DNA of 64,000 bases from Blattamonas nauphoetae (Eukaryota; Preaxostyla; Oxymonadida), in the NCBI GenBank assembly GCA_033064195.1, contig JARBJD010000131.1, positions 62,001 through 126,000 of the forward strand, given 5' to 3'. How positions within the stretch are numbered: the stretch's first letter is position 1; every line of letters starts with the position of its first letter. Under the pieces are notes generated by a model that did not search any database, had not been told where the DNA came from, and worked only from the letters and a program-made list of their open reading frames with translations. Made by a program: the position numbers and the translations under genes. This document shows positions 56,501-64,000 of this stretch, piece after piece.

Positions 56501-57768
56501 GTGTCGAGGGAGATCTTGATCAAGTGGCCATCAATTGTCCCGCTATGCACTCCGCCGTAGAGATAGAACGTGTTGTCCGTAGTCAGAGGCGGGATGGCAG
56601 CTGAATATCGATTTAAGGGCGACAAGATCGAGTTCGCAAGGGAGGGCGTGTTTGTCGCTTGGCCAGCATTGGATGATTGGATGTTCTGATGAATTTGGTA
56701 TTTCACTGTCGTACCGCCTTGGTCAGCATCGTCGAAATCAAGAAGAACAATCTCTTCAACAGGATTTGTACTGAGTCCTTCTGCATAGCCTCCAAATCCG
56801 AAGCACAACGAACTCGACGTTTTGCACGTCCAAGCTGTGTAGTCACGAGGGAGGGGAAGAGAGTTGCGGGGTGTGTGCGGTGAATTAACTTCGTAACAAT
56901 GTCGGGGAGGGGTTGGATCGGAGACGGGATGAGGTGTGAAAGTTGTGTCGTGAAAAGATGGTTGGGAACAATCTGTGGTGTGTTTATAGATCGGTGTGAA
57001 ATCAAGATTGGAGAGATGAGACGACGTGGGGAAGATGGAGCCAGAAACAAGAGTGAGGTCAACCCAACCAGAGTTGGCGACAGTTGAATGTTGAAAGACC
57101 GACATATGCTGTCTGTCTGACAATGAAGATCCACCAAAAACATATATATGACCGCCGCTGATCCGGATTCCGCTCGATAGATGAGGAGATGGAGCAGAAT
57201 CGGCTTTGTTCGATTCGATTTTGGTCCACGTTCCCACATTACCTAAAAGGGACAGTTTCCATAAATCATTGCAGCGACACGTACGAGAGGCTCCTCCAAA
57301 CATGTAGACGTCAGTCCCATTGACGACAACACTTGGAGACTGGCGGGAGGAGGGGATAATGCCTGATTGTGAAATCTTGGTCCATTCTTGTTCAGTAAAA
57401 TCAAGTGCCCACAAATCAGATAGGAGCGATGTGGAACATGCACCTCCCCAGATGTAAAGCTTGTCATTCATCACCCAATGTGCGCTGTCAACACGCGCAC
57501 GAGGAAACGTCCGACCACGCAGGATCATGGGCTGCCAGTGGAGATTGTTCGGGAGCCGAAGGAAGAACGAATCTGAGAGATAGCATTTGTTTCTATCTAA
57601 CCCCCCGAGCATGAAGTAATGTGTTGAATTGAATCGATGAAAGATCGACTTTTGCCTGGGATATGGAGGGGTTCCAGTCAATGGATACTCCATAGTTGGA
57701 TCAAGTACGATGTCAGTTAGGAGAAATTGAATAAATAGAAAGCTATAGAAGAGACATTGAAAATGCAT
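53557..57768 (-). CDS. Kelch-repeat / GCC-domain multi-pass membrane protein
   Basis: The open frame from ATG (signal peptide M-HFQCLFYSFLFIQFLL) has 1,403 codons. A GT-AG intron with a long pyrimidine tract at 54483-54590 (108 nt, no stop, a multiple of three) would leave 1,367 residues. Kelch blades recur: DKLYIWGG, DVYMFGGA, HIYVFGGS, NTFYLYGG, RFWVFGGRND, SLFMFGGHG, QLHVFGGRF, QVFMFGGS. A GCC2/GCC3-like Cys motif follows (CVSCPAGSFAGTDGSSTCTP), then helices at LLIPLFGVLIGIVVASCF and SLLGACLFVIFVFFTVGTI. A luminal beta domain, a last helix (FSTALGFFGAFGALVKVG) and an acidic tail with a Ser/Thr-rich end complete it. Likely a surface receptor. Orthology to attractin-type proteins is unproven. 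Confidence 0.88.
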   Translation of the reverse strand: MHFQCLFYSFLFIQFLLTDIVLDPTMEYPLTGTPPYPRQKSIFHRFNSTHYFMLGGLDRNKCYLSDSFFLRLPNNLHWQPMILRGRTFPRARVDSAHWVMNDKLYIWGGACSTSLLSDLWALDFTEQEWTKISQSGIIPSSRQSPSVVVNGTDVYMFGGASRTCRCNDLWKLSLLGNVGTWTKIESNKADSAPSPHLSSGIRISGGHIYVFGGSSLSDRQHMSVFQHSTVANSGWVDLTLVSGSIFPTSSHLSNLDFTPIYKHTTDCSQPSFHDTTFTPHPVSDPTPPRHCYEVNSPHTPRNSLPLPRDYTAWTCKTSSSLCFGFGGYAEGLSTNPVEEIVLLDFDDADQGGTTVKYQIHQNIQSSNAGQATNTPSLANSILSPLNRYSAAIPPLTTDNTFYLYGGVHSGTIDGHLIKISLDTPTPTYTLLSNSIDGVPTPRINHRSVSAFGRFWVFGGRNDEKLLLNDLHSFVPTNHSWEQHTDTGLEAPTAREDMSLCEHAGSLFMFGGHGMDSNGEENRLNDLWQFSIERNRWTKLVPLSEDMPAGVKGAAMILLHQQLHVFGGRFSDESVSNELWVFSLVESKWTHLNGSFKPNILENSASPLSPEPSLAAREQPAIWTKTIEIDGEERDLLLVCAGLSETDQSILTIDRIILASEYSLDQNFVFTTPFSFPASAFPKNPIGIAACTVVVEDGIVSMGGLDGDELRPFWTYWKVSELTLDSSDAKYEVQTASGRISSGSVALLGRQVFMFGGSVSEGLRADPTRNHNRMFISTLTDTFRCSPGTVVDSSATSSAGCSITPAGTFARKFGTISPTLCSAGTTNRFEGATRGYHCVSCPAGSFAGTDGSSTCTPCTDPNGWCPVGSRVGNATIPSEPNGMTSRVQDFHTLDELQALNLLIPLFGVLIGIVVASCFLWCPCSKKWFWRLDWMDGYHHTRVNRVTRVSEKVLRKSLLGACLFVIFVFFTVGTITSILLEFFLNNKFESTTMIVEMSLPSDPTMKVMETPTAELGLVINQMNRQCTLNDTLAEEEGRIGWAADGELCSEEIKVHFGRIQTSMNTITFLSSFSLFPSSLVHHLPLILLLLLLLHHLPDSPPTIACRLLSTNTTLRYSPTVDCLLSISLDTPTFEFDVTAPAPSISFEVDNPEAVAYGLAAFMRTETSREKDTNSPNETISGLGSFIVDSQGLMFKGPTPTVFSFDLQRSRYKAADNELSYGLFVSSADVTAGSTSDFDELYSNFGLAVQFEFVRDAQIILIDRVYRQKVAELLATLFSTALGFFGAFGALVKVGEKMQTLNFKPFKCCCRLFAEDIRYLESERQPLISTDPPDENEMEEDSGTDDQAFQAKSSYPTEHDGWEESAGQSDMPEVPPTTRRSHKGQRPARTTLDLSQMDTSDQYTAR
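54483..54590 (-). other. Probable in-frame retained-type intron of the Kelch gene
   Basis: On the minus strand it begins GTATGAACAC and ends CACCTCCCAG, with CTTCTTCTTCTTCTTCTTC before the acceptor. The encoded 36 residues (SSLVHHLPLILLLLLLLHHL) break the surrounding extracellular domain, which supports removal by splicing. Because it has no stop and is 3n long, an unspliced mRNA would still be translatable. Confidence 0.6.
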
Positions 57769-58062
57769 TTTTGATCAACCCTCATTTTGACATGAATTGT
57801 ACTTTACACAGTTTTAGAATCCTCTATGACTTTGGACAAATTGATGCACTTGATTACTACCAAAGAAAAATCAAACATCAGAGTGAACAGTTTGTCACCC
57901 ATACATTGTACTAGATCATAGTAATCAACCCATTATTTCGTATTTTAAAGAGTTACACAATGCAAACTGAACAATATTCATATTCTGATTCCCGACGTTA
58001 CGAAGGCATTAGCTGGTATAAATTTCATCATGTTTAATTTTTACTTAGGTCACAGTATGTCA
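57769..58062. other. Divergent intergenic region
   Basis: About 290 AT-rich bases between the minus-strand Kelch gene and the plus-strand TM2 gene, presumably holding both promoters. I see no other element. Confidence 0.5.
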
Positions 58063-58580
58063 GCCGAACCGTCAGCTCAGGTGTTCCGGCTTGGGGCAGC
58101 GGTCAATTTAGCGCTGGTCCAGCATATGGTCTGTGGTTCCTCGCCTGCATTGGCGTTGCCGGAATGCAACGTGTATATCTTGGACATATTTTCTCTGGCA
58201 TCGTTTACTGTCTGACCTACGGTTTCTGCGGAATCGGTCAACTTATCGATCTATGCATGATCGGATCAATGGTGAACGATTTAAATGTTGAGATTTCGAC
58301 CAAGGTTCAACAACGAGCTCAACAGTTCGCCCAACAACAGCCAGCGTATGTCGGTGCTCCACAACAACCAGGATATGGAGGACAACCCGCTTACGGCGGA
58401 CAGCCAGGCTATCCTCAAGGTTCTCCCGGATATTCCCCACAACCCGGGTATCAACAAGGAGCTCCCGGATATGCTCCACAACAAGGCTACCAGCAGCCAC
58501 CACCAAATTACCAACAACCACCTCCACAACAAGCGTACCAAGCAGCTCCTGCCCCAAACCAACAGATTAATAAGGAGTGA
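58063..58580 (+). CDS. TM2-domain protein with Gln/Pro/Tyr-rich tail
   Basis: The TM2 core reads FLACIGVAGMQRVYLGHIF, then SGIVYCLTYGFCGIGQLIDL: two helices around the conserved hairpin. It is followed by about 80 residues of PGYGGQPAYGGQPGYPQG-like repeats ending INKE and TGA. The best ATG (58063, MSAEPSAQ) is one base out of frame with the TM2 frame. The TM2 frame is open only from about 58,050 and has no ATG before 58,164. A short unrecognised intron or an indel is needed. Family members are small membrane proteins; the Tyr/Gln/Pro tail could self-associate. Ends 76 bases before the Derlin gene on the same strand. Confidence 0.75.
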
Positions 58581-58656
58581 TTTTTTATGTTTGATCTCAT
58601 TACAATTCGATCGTCGAGTTAGTGATCCTGTGTTAATTTTTGTGTGTGGAAAAGAA

Positions 58657-59495
58657 ATGGAAAATCGGAGAGTAACATTCAAAGAACTTCTAGAATCTCT
58701 TCCGAAACCTCAACCTTTTTCTCTAGGTCTCGTTATCACCAATATTATACTCACAGGTGTCCTTGGACTCGTTCTCGGTCAAGCGAAAGTTCAGACGCTC
58801 TTCTCGGTCTCCAATATCATCAACTCTCACAAATTCTACCTCGTCCTCCCTGGTTATCTCGTTAGTGCTGGCTCTATCATTAATAGCCTTCTTTCTCTTG
58901 TTTCAAAGTCTGTTCTTGCTCCCAATCATAGTTTTGTTCTCCCTCTGAGTCTCTCGACCTTTTCAGAGCTTGAACAGCGATATCCGCGAGACCAGAAGAA
59001 ATTCTTCTTCAGGATGCTCTTGTTTGTAATCGCCCTCATCTTTGTATGCCATTTTCTCTCCTCGATCAATTCCTCATCAGCCACTCTCGCTCATCACTGC
59101 TTCATTCAATTTGCGAACATACTTCAACACTCCTCTCTTCATTGCTCTCACATACATCCACTCTCGTCTCCCCGAATGTCGTGGCCGGACGATCAAACTT
59201 TACTACGTTTTCGTCATGCCAATCCAATATCGTCCGTGGATATCTGCACTTGTGAGCCTCATCACCAACTTTGATTTTTTCGGCTGTATCATTGGGCTTT
59301 TTGTTGGACATTGCTTCTATTTTGTGTCAGAAGTTCTTCCAAAGATCAACTCCCCTTACGCTAAATTCTTTTCCTGGACCCGGTATATCACACCCATCTC
59401 TTCCTGATCTCTCACATATTTGTCATTTTAGACCTTTAGGAGCGTTTGAACCTGTTGACAATCGACACGTCGACGTTGATCTTGATCGACGATAA
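58657..59495 (+). CDS. Derlin-like rhomboid pseudoprotease (ER-associated degradation)
   Basis: Three exons (58657-59043, 59081-59382, 59432-59495) with GT-AG introns of 37 and 49 nt close exactly to 250 residues, normal for Derlins. The N-terminus MENRRVTFKELLESLPK is followed by hydrophobic helices. LEQRYPRDQKKFFFRMLLF corresponds to the conserved LE/F segment. IALTYIHSRLPECRGRTIKL, PWISALVSLITN, FDFFGCIIGLFVGHCFYFV and EVLPKINSP match the Derlin C-terminal half with its G-x-x-x-GH motif. The usual WR motif after helix 1 is not evident, so the middle of exon 1 may hold a missed intron. It should act in the ER membrane in retrotranslocation of misfolded proteins. The stop is TAA. Confidence 0.85.
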
Positions 59496-59931
59496 TTCTC
59501 TCATATATCGACATATCTCTTCGTTTTTCGTGGTTATCTTCCGAAAACATCCGTTCTAAACCTGTTCTCCGTAATGATTGGATTTCATTCTTCTTCCTCG
59601 TCACGATTGATTATGAGAACACTCACACATTGACAATGTGTTTTCCTGAAACTCATGTTTCACTTCAGAGAAAGAATTCTTGATATATGATGGTTTTTCA
59701 TGCTTTACTCGACTATACTGGTTGATGTGGGCCATGGATCTAACTGAGTTGCTTTTGTGAGATATCCGGTTCAAAACATCATTCGTGACGGAAAAGACAC
59801 CTAATTTGTGAATGCAAAGCCGTTCCACTCACTAATTCCTCTCGGAGCAATTTGAATCCGAACGGAGTTTATTCACCCATATTTTTTTGTAACTAGTTCA
59901 CGGCTGTCAAAGACGTTGTTCATTATTTTAA
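59496..59931. other. Intergenic region
   Basis: About 435 bases between Derlin and the cyclin gene. Small frames only (59601-59828 -), no motif. No RNA gene or repeat seen. Confidence 0.6.
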
Positions 59932-60732
59932 ATGTCATCAACTCAAATATTCAGTGAACCTACTCATTTACTTACCCATGGGGAGCTGTATGCATCTTGT
60001 CTTACTCGTTACACAACTCCGATAATTCCATCTTCATTCTCTCGTCATATTGAATCATTTTTTCTCTTTCTTCTTAGTCGAACACAGCTGAAAGACATAC
60101 TCGAACTTTCAGGCATCTCCGAAGCACATCCACCGACTGGCGAGGACGTTTCAGCCCTTTTGTCAAGATTCTTCAAACTGTCTCCGAATTCGCTTGAAGT
60201 CGACAATGCCACCGACACTGTCTTCGACCTCAACAAAACCGCGAATCGGGATGCTTTGAAACTTGTCTCGACGCATATCACGAAATTTCTCATTGACAAT
60301 GTGCCGGACATCACCCTCACACCACAACAGGATGGCTCTCTGGTGAGTGAGCCCCTCTACCCCAAAATCGAAAAAATGCTGGAATTTGTGTCAAGGACGG
60401 CATATTTTCAAGTTGGGGAACTGATATATGCTGGGGCGCTGATCAGAAGACTTGTCGAGGTTGACATGGAAGAAGGCCGCCCAGTTCATGAATGGATCGT
60501 GTCAAGCTGCAACATTGGAACAGTATTGGTCGTTGCACTGATGCTGTCGAACAAGATGAACAGGGACGTCCCAGTTCGCAACAGTTGGTGGGCCAAGACA
60601 TTCAACATCCCACTCGACGTCCTGAACAACTCCGAAGCTTATTTCCTTGCCCAACTCAACTATAGCCTGTCGCCGACTGCTGAATTCGTTGGGGACTTGG
60701 TCAGCAATCTTCTGGAGGCATACTCAGCTTAG
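59932..60732 (+). CDS. PHO80-type cyclin
   Basis: A single exon of 266 residues from ATG (MSSTQIFSEPTHLL) to TAG. The cyclin-PHO80 fold is seen in IEKMLEFVSRTAYFQVGELI, the helix VSSCNIGTVLVVALMLSNKM, then NSWWAKTFNIPLDVLNNSEA and YFLAQLNYSLSP. The order A-K-F-x(4)-LN-x-x-E-x-x-FL-x-x-L-x-Y is typical. The N-terminal 120 residues are less conserved. It should bind a PHO85/CDK5-like kinase and control phosphate signalling or cell-cycle processes; the partner is not in this window. After the TAG the frame stays open 36 codons to a TGA, but those residues are hydrophobic and not family-like, so TAG is taken as the stop. Confidence 0.85.
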   Translation: MSSTQIFSEPTHLLTHGELYASCLTRYTTPIIPSSFSRHIESFFLFLLSRTQLKDILELSGISEAHPPTGEDVSALLSRFFKLSPNSLEVDNATDTVFDLNKTANRDALKLVSTHITKFLIDNVPDITLTPQQDGSLVSEPLYPKIEKMLEFVSRTAYFQVGELIYAGALIRRLVEVDMEEGRPVHEWIVSSCNIGTVLVVALMLSNKMNRDVPVRNSWWAKTFNIPLDVLNNSEAYFLAQLNYSLSPTAEFVGDLVSNLLEAYSA

Positions 60733-60891
60733 CTCCGTAACTTCTGTGCGTTATCTGTGATTCACTTCGTTTTCTGTTCATTCATACAAATTTTCCACCT
60801 CATTCGATATGTGAGACTTTTCAGTATGATTTTGAGGTGACTGAACGAAGAGGTTCGGCGAGATTTGTTGTGGATCTGATCTAAAATTCTC

Positions 60892-62226
60892 ATGATACAT
60901 CTTCCACCTCCATTGTTCGATTATCCTACACTTGTAAATGATCAACTTCAGTCGTCTAGAGTTGATTTCTTAACGAAAAGCGTCATGCAGCCTCCGAAAT
61001 CGATCTCCGATGACACCGACCAAGAATCACGGTTCACTTGGAGACCGAAGGGCATTCTCCCTCCAAAACGAAGATCCAGAGCACCCCGCCAGAAGAGAGG
61101 TCGGACTGCACCTGTTCTCCGTCCACTAAAGGGCCCTCCTCCTCCACTGCAGGTTGTTATCCCTCCATCACCAACATGCCAGGCATCGGCATCACTCGAA
61201 GCGGAAATCGACATTCTTGTGAATCATCCGACGTTTATTGCTTCACAGGAGAATCTCAAGGCAATTGAAAACGCCCGACAACGAATTGAAGCAATGATCA
61301 AAGAAGTTGTTCCAGAAGTGGCAGAGGTTGTCCTGTTTGGGTCGGGCAGCTCGACTGTGATGTCCTCCAACTCCGACCTCGACTTCTGTCTCATTTTCAG
61401 ATACAAGCATGACTCGATCTCCGTCAATGAATACATCAAGGAGGCTCGTGTGCCCGTTCTGAGGTGTCATGCGATGCTCCCGATTTGGACACGGGAACAG
61501 ACTGGCGTCCGAAATCATAAAACCAAAGTTAGTTTCGACATTGTTGCATCGAACTATCTCGGAGTGCAGAACAGTCGACTCATCCGGACATACACAGAGT
61601 GTGATGAACGTGTGCGACTGTTCCTGCTGCTGGTGAAGAGGTGGGCGAAGGGATGGGGGATTGGAGATGCGAGTCAACGCACATTGAGCAGCTACGGGTG
61701 GAACTTGATCTGTCTCTCATATCTCCAAGCATGCACTCCACCCATCGTTCCCAATCTCCAATCTGAGGCCTACATCGCAGCGTCCAACCCTGACCTCATC
61801 GTCGACCTGGACATCGAGGGAGGTGAGTGTCGGTTCAGTCGAGACGCCCAGCCGTGGAAGTCGCGAGCTCCTTGTCTCCTGCCCAATCCTGACGATCCCC
61901 TTCAGACCGAAGATCCTCGTCCAGTCAACACAACCTCACTCGCTCAGCTATTCGTGAATTTCATGGAGTTCTTGTCCAACTTCTACACAAACGAGTTCGC
62001 CTTCTCAATCAAGCACGGTGCTCTCTGCACAACAGCCTCTATCAAGCATCTTCTCTTCCCCAAGAAAATACTCCCTCCGTTTGTCATTGTCGATCCACTC
62101 GAGATTGGGAGAAATGTGGCGCTCCCGTGTACACTCGAAGAAAAGGTCCTCTCTGCCATCAAGCAGACGTTCGCGAAGATTCTCGATGGATCTCATCTTT
62201 CTTCCATTTTGGCAAATCTTTCATGA
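60892..62226 (+). CDS. Cid1/Trf4-type non-canonical poly(A) polymerase or terminal uridylyltransferase
   Basis: A single exon of 444 residues ending at TGA. After a basic, Pro-rich N-terminus (residues 1-100) the nucleotidyltransferase motif reads VVLFGSGSSTVMSSNSDLDF, giving the GS and DxD acidic pair. The third carboxylate is in KVSFDIVAS. The central domain reads RVRLFLLLVKRWAKGWGI then QRTLSSYGWNLICLSYLQ. The PAP-associated domain contains LAQLFVNFMEFLSNFYTNEF. The family adds A or U tails to RNA 3' ends, in nuclear surveillance (Trf4) or cytoplasm (Cid1). No His residue diagnostic for UTP choice was identified, so the substrate is left open. It lies 160 bases downstream of the cyclin gene, same strand. 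Confidence 0.92.
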   Translation: MIHLPPPLFDYPTLVNDQLQSSRVDFLTKSVMQPPKSISDDTDQESRFTWRPKGILPPKRRSRAPRQKRGRTAPVLRPLKGPPPPLQVVIPPSPTCQASASLEAEIDILVNHPTFIASQENLKAIENARQRIEAMIKEVVPEVAEVVLFGSGSSTVMSSNSDLDFCLIFRYKHDSISVNEYIKEARVPVLRCHAMLPIWTREQTGVRNHKTKVSFDIVASNYLGVQNSRLIRTYTECDERVRLFLLLVKRWAKGWGIGDASQRTLSSYGWNLICLSYLQACTPPIVPNLQSEAYIAASNPDLIVDLDIEGGECRFSRDAQPWKSRAPCLLPNPDDPLQTEDPRPVNTTSLAQLFVNFMEFLSNFYTNEFAFSIKHGALCTTASIKHLLFPKKILPPFVIVDPLEIGRNVALPCTLEEKVLSAIKQTFAKILDGSHLSSILANLS

Positions 62227-62530
62227 TTGTTTCATTTTCACTTCACGATCAACCCTTGCCCAAACTTTGTATCAAAACACAACCCGTGGTGTGCGGTTGT
62301 TCGTCTGATGGAAGAATTCTCCTTGATCTAGCTTTATTCACGATATTGATGAAATAATAAAATGATTCAGATTCAGAACAAAAAAGAAATTTAGCTTTCG
62401 TTTTCACTGTGAAGTTCCTGCGTGTCTCCTCCTAATCCAATCAAACGACGAAGAGATGGAGCAGAGGAGGAGCTTCGTTTCTTCCGTTCATTACACTACT
62501 TCGCCCTCTCTTCTTCTCGCCCTATTCTCC
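62227..62530. other. Convergent 3' region
   Basis: About 300 bases between two convergent genes, AT-rich up to about 62,420. No terminator-like or repeat structure beyond AATAAAA-type words near 62,355. Confidence 0.5.
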
Positions 62531-63930
62531 CTAATCGTCCTCTCCCTTCGCCATCCGCATCTCTTCCATCGCATGCACCCATTCCTGTCGCAGGTCAATG
62601 TTCGTCTTCGTCAGACTGTGAAGTGTGGGTGAGCAGAGTGACGATGCCAGCGACGACAGCGACACGTCCAAAGAGCGGTTCTGCTCCTCCAAACTCGACA
62701 GGCGAAACGAGAGGGTTCTGAGAGAGGAGAAAAGAATTGGGGAGAATGGAAGGAGAGAGGACGATGGAGACGAAGAGGCAGTAGGAGAGAATGGAGGAGT
62801 GAAGGGGACATACTTCGAATATTCTGCATCGGCGACAATATCAGCCAGTTCTTCCGTCTTTCGCATTTCTTCCTGCAGCACACCTGAGACAAACACACAC
62901 GAATCAATGAAGAGACAGCAATGAACCAAAAGAAAGAAAGAATTCGCTTCTCTTCACACTTCGAACTCCCTCTCCTCACACACCCATCAGTGCCTCCAAC
63001 TGCGTGTTGTCGGCTTCGTTCCCCAAATCGCGGCCTGTTGCTTCCCACTCTCGAACAAACGCACTGAATCCGCCAAGTTCTGCTGCCATCGCTGCTTTCG
63101 TTGTTTTCATCGAAAGCGACAGCGAGGAGAGGGAAGAGAGAAGCGAGCTGACAGCCTGATGAAGGAGAAGAAGGAGAAGAGATGAGTGGGGAAGAATGAG
63201 AAATGAGGAAGGAGAGAGGGAAGGAAGAGAAGGTGGAGTGAGAACATTGAGAGGACAGAAGATGGAAGGACAGAAATAGAAAGAGGAGGAACGAGCGAAG
63301 TGACAAACAGCGACATTCACATCTTCACTTTGAGGGAACTCCATTTCCTCGCTTCTGTCTTGTTCTTTGTGCCCCCTCACTCCCATCGTTTGCTCATTCT
63401 CCAGTTCTCGCTCTTGCGTTCTCGTGTCACTCACCTTCCTTCTCCGCCCTTCCTTTTCTTCACTTTCTTCCTCCCCTCCTCTTCTGCCCTGCCCTCCCAC
63501 CGATGCGGCAATCATCTCCATCACTTCCATCCGCATCGCTTCTGACAGACCAGACGAGTCCATCCAACCTTCCTTCTCCCTTCTCCCTCCTTCCCCACTC
63601 CCTCCTCGCCCTCTTCCCCTCCCATCCCACTCACTCCTCTCTGCCTCCCGAACATGTCAGGAAGGACGAGGAAGGGCGTGGAAAGACGCCAAACGAGCAG
63701 ACGACGCTGAAATGGGAGGCGATGGTGGTTGGGCTGCTGGAAACGAGTCTGGCTCGTCCCAAACACTCCCTTCCCCATTTCGTCCACTCTGCCCTCTCGC
63801 CTCTGCCCCTCCTTCACCACCCCAGCGCTGAGAAGGGCGAGATGCTTTCGTTTTCGGAGTGAAGAACTCCACAGCTGGTTCGGATGAAAAGTTGGGGGCG
63901 TATTTCGGAGCATCAATTCAGGCGATGTTG
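62531..63930 (-). CDS. Coiled-coil protein, 5' part uncertain at right edge
   Basis: The C-terminal exon 62905-62531 reads VLQEEMRKTEELADIVADAE, SLRTLSFRLSSLEEQNRSLD and SLTKTNIDLRQEWVHAMEEM, ending TGA. It joins in phase through a GT-AG intron to an upstream exon ending SAFVREWEATGRDLGNEADN then TQLEALM (about 63,160-62,987). Another intron with acceptor near 63,161 separates an exon of charged coiled coil (EAMRMEVMEMIAASVGGQG, about 63,590-63,310). Farther upstream (63,930-63,660) a Pro/Ser/Glu-rich frame (NFSSEPAVEFFTPKTKASR) is probably another exon. Long heptad-like helices with Ser/Pro linkers suggest a structural protein, for example of nuclear pore or cytoskeleton, but no family is recognised. 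The gene may extend past the window. Confidence 0.5.
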
Positions 63931-64000
63931 GGACTGGTGCAGCTGCAAAGCGGAGGACCTCATTTTGGTCGAGTCCCCGATCCTCTGAATCATCATCGAT

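Noticed and set aside
1-64000. Genome-wide reassignment of TAA/TAG to glutamine
   Set aside because: Intact conserved genes (2,001-residue receptor, Kelch protein, nucleotidyltransferase, tubulin) have no internal TAR. Tubulin, Derlin and the dehydrogenase end at TAA and the cyclin at TAG at the expected family ends. TAR-only interruptions are limited to damaged or element-borne frames.

Overview
The window looks like nuclear DNA of an anaerobic protist, most plausibly an oxymonad of the Blattamonas/Monocercomonoides type. The reasons are many short GT-AG introns (29 to about 160 nt), a eukaryotic gene set (gamma-tubulin, Derlin, PHO80-type cyclin, Cid1-type nucleotidyltransferase, TM2 protein), and large families of beta-helix surface proteins with a single transmembrane segment and a kinase-like tail, which I recall from that group. 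The species was not tested by any search.

Layout. 1-6.7 kb: decayed material, a truncated HEAT-like paralogue (-), and a frame-broken multi-pass membrane protein gene (-). 6.7-9.75 kb: a 3.0 kb DNA element with terminal inverted repeats and an 8-bp target duplication, carrying a Cys-rich/coiled-coil gene. 10.4-15 kb: a beta-hydroxyacid dehydrogenase (-), a full HEAT-like paralogue (-) and gamma-tubulin (+), the latter with nine exons. 15.9-19.4 kb: a 482 bp element holding a tRNA-like cassette, a membrane protein gene, and a 24-bp minisatellite. 19.9-30.3 kb: one receptor-kinase-like gene (+) broken by two insertions (0.93 kb with an 8-bp duplication; 4.68 kb compound, precise, no duplication seen) and by frame loss. 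30.3-37.5 kb: an unrecognised multi-exon gene (-) and gene remnants. 37.5-45.6 kb: a 137 bp foldback repeat, two more elements (2.0 and 2.5 kb, each with an 8-bp duplication), and a degraded hAT-like transposase outside them. 45.7-64 kb: dense, mostly intact genes: a 2,001-residue five-module surface receptor (+), a small four-exon gene (-), a large Kelch/GCC membrane protein (-), TM2 protein, Derlin, cyclin, nucleotidyltransferase, and a coiled-coil gene (-) near the right edge.

The most interesting feature is a set of five elements with unlike terminal sequences but the same hAT-style signature (inverted ends, exact 8-bp duplications). Three exceed 2 kb; two of these carry gene-like cargo that is not a transposase and one carries transposase-like reading frames. 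Two of the five contain tRNA-like A/B-box cassettes. Several element-borne or damaged reading frames are interrupted only by TAA/TAG and never by TGA. Intact genes here still use all three stops, so a changed genetic code is not supported overall. Splice models below were built by eye from GT-AG sites, reading phase and family alignment.
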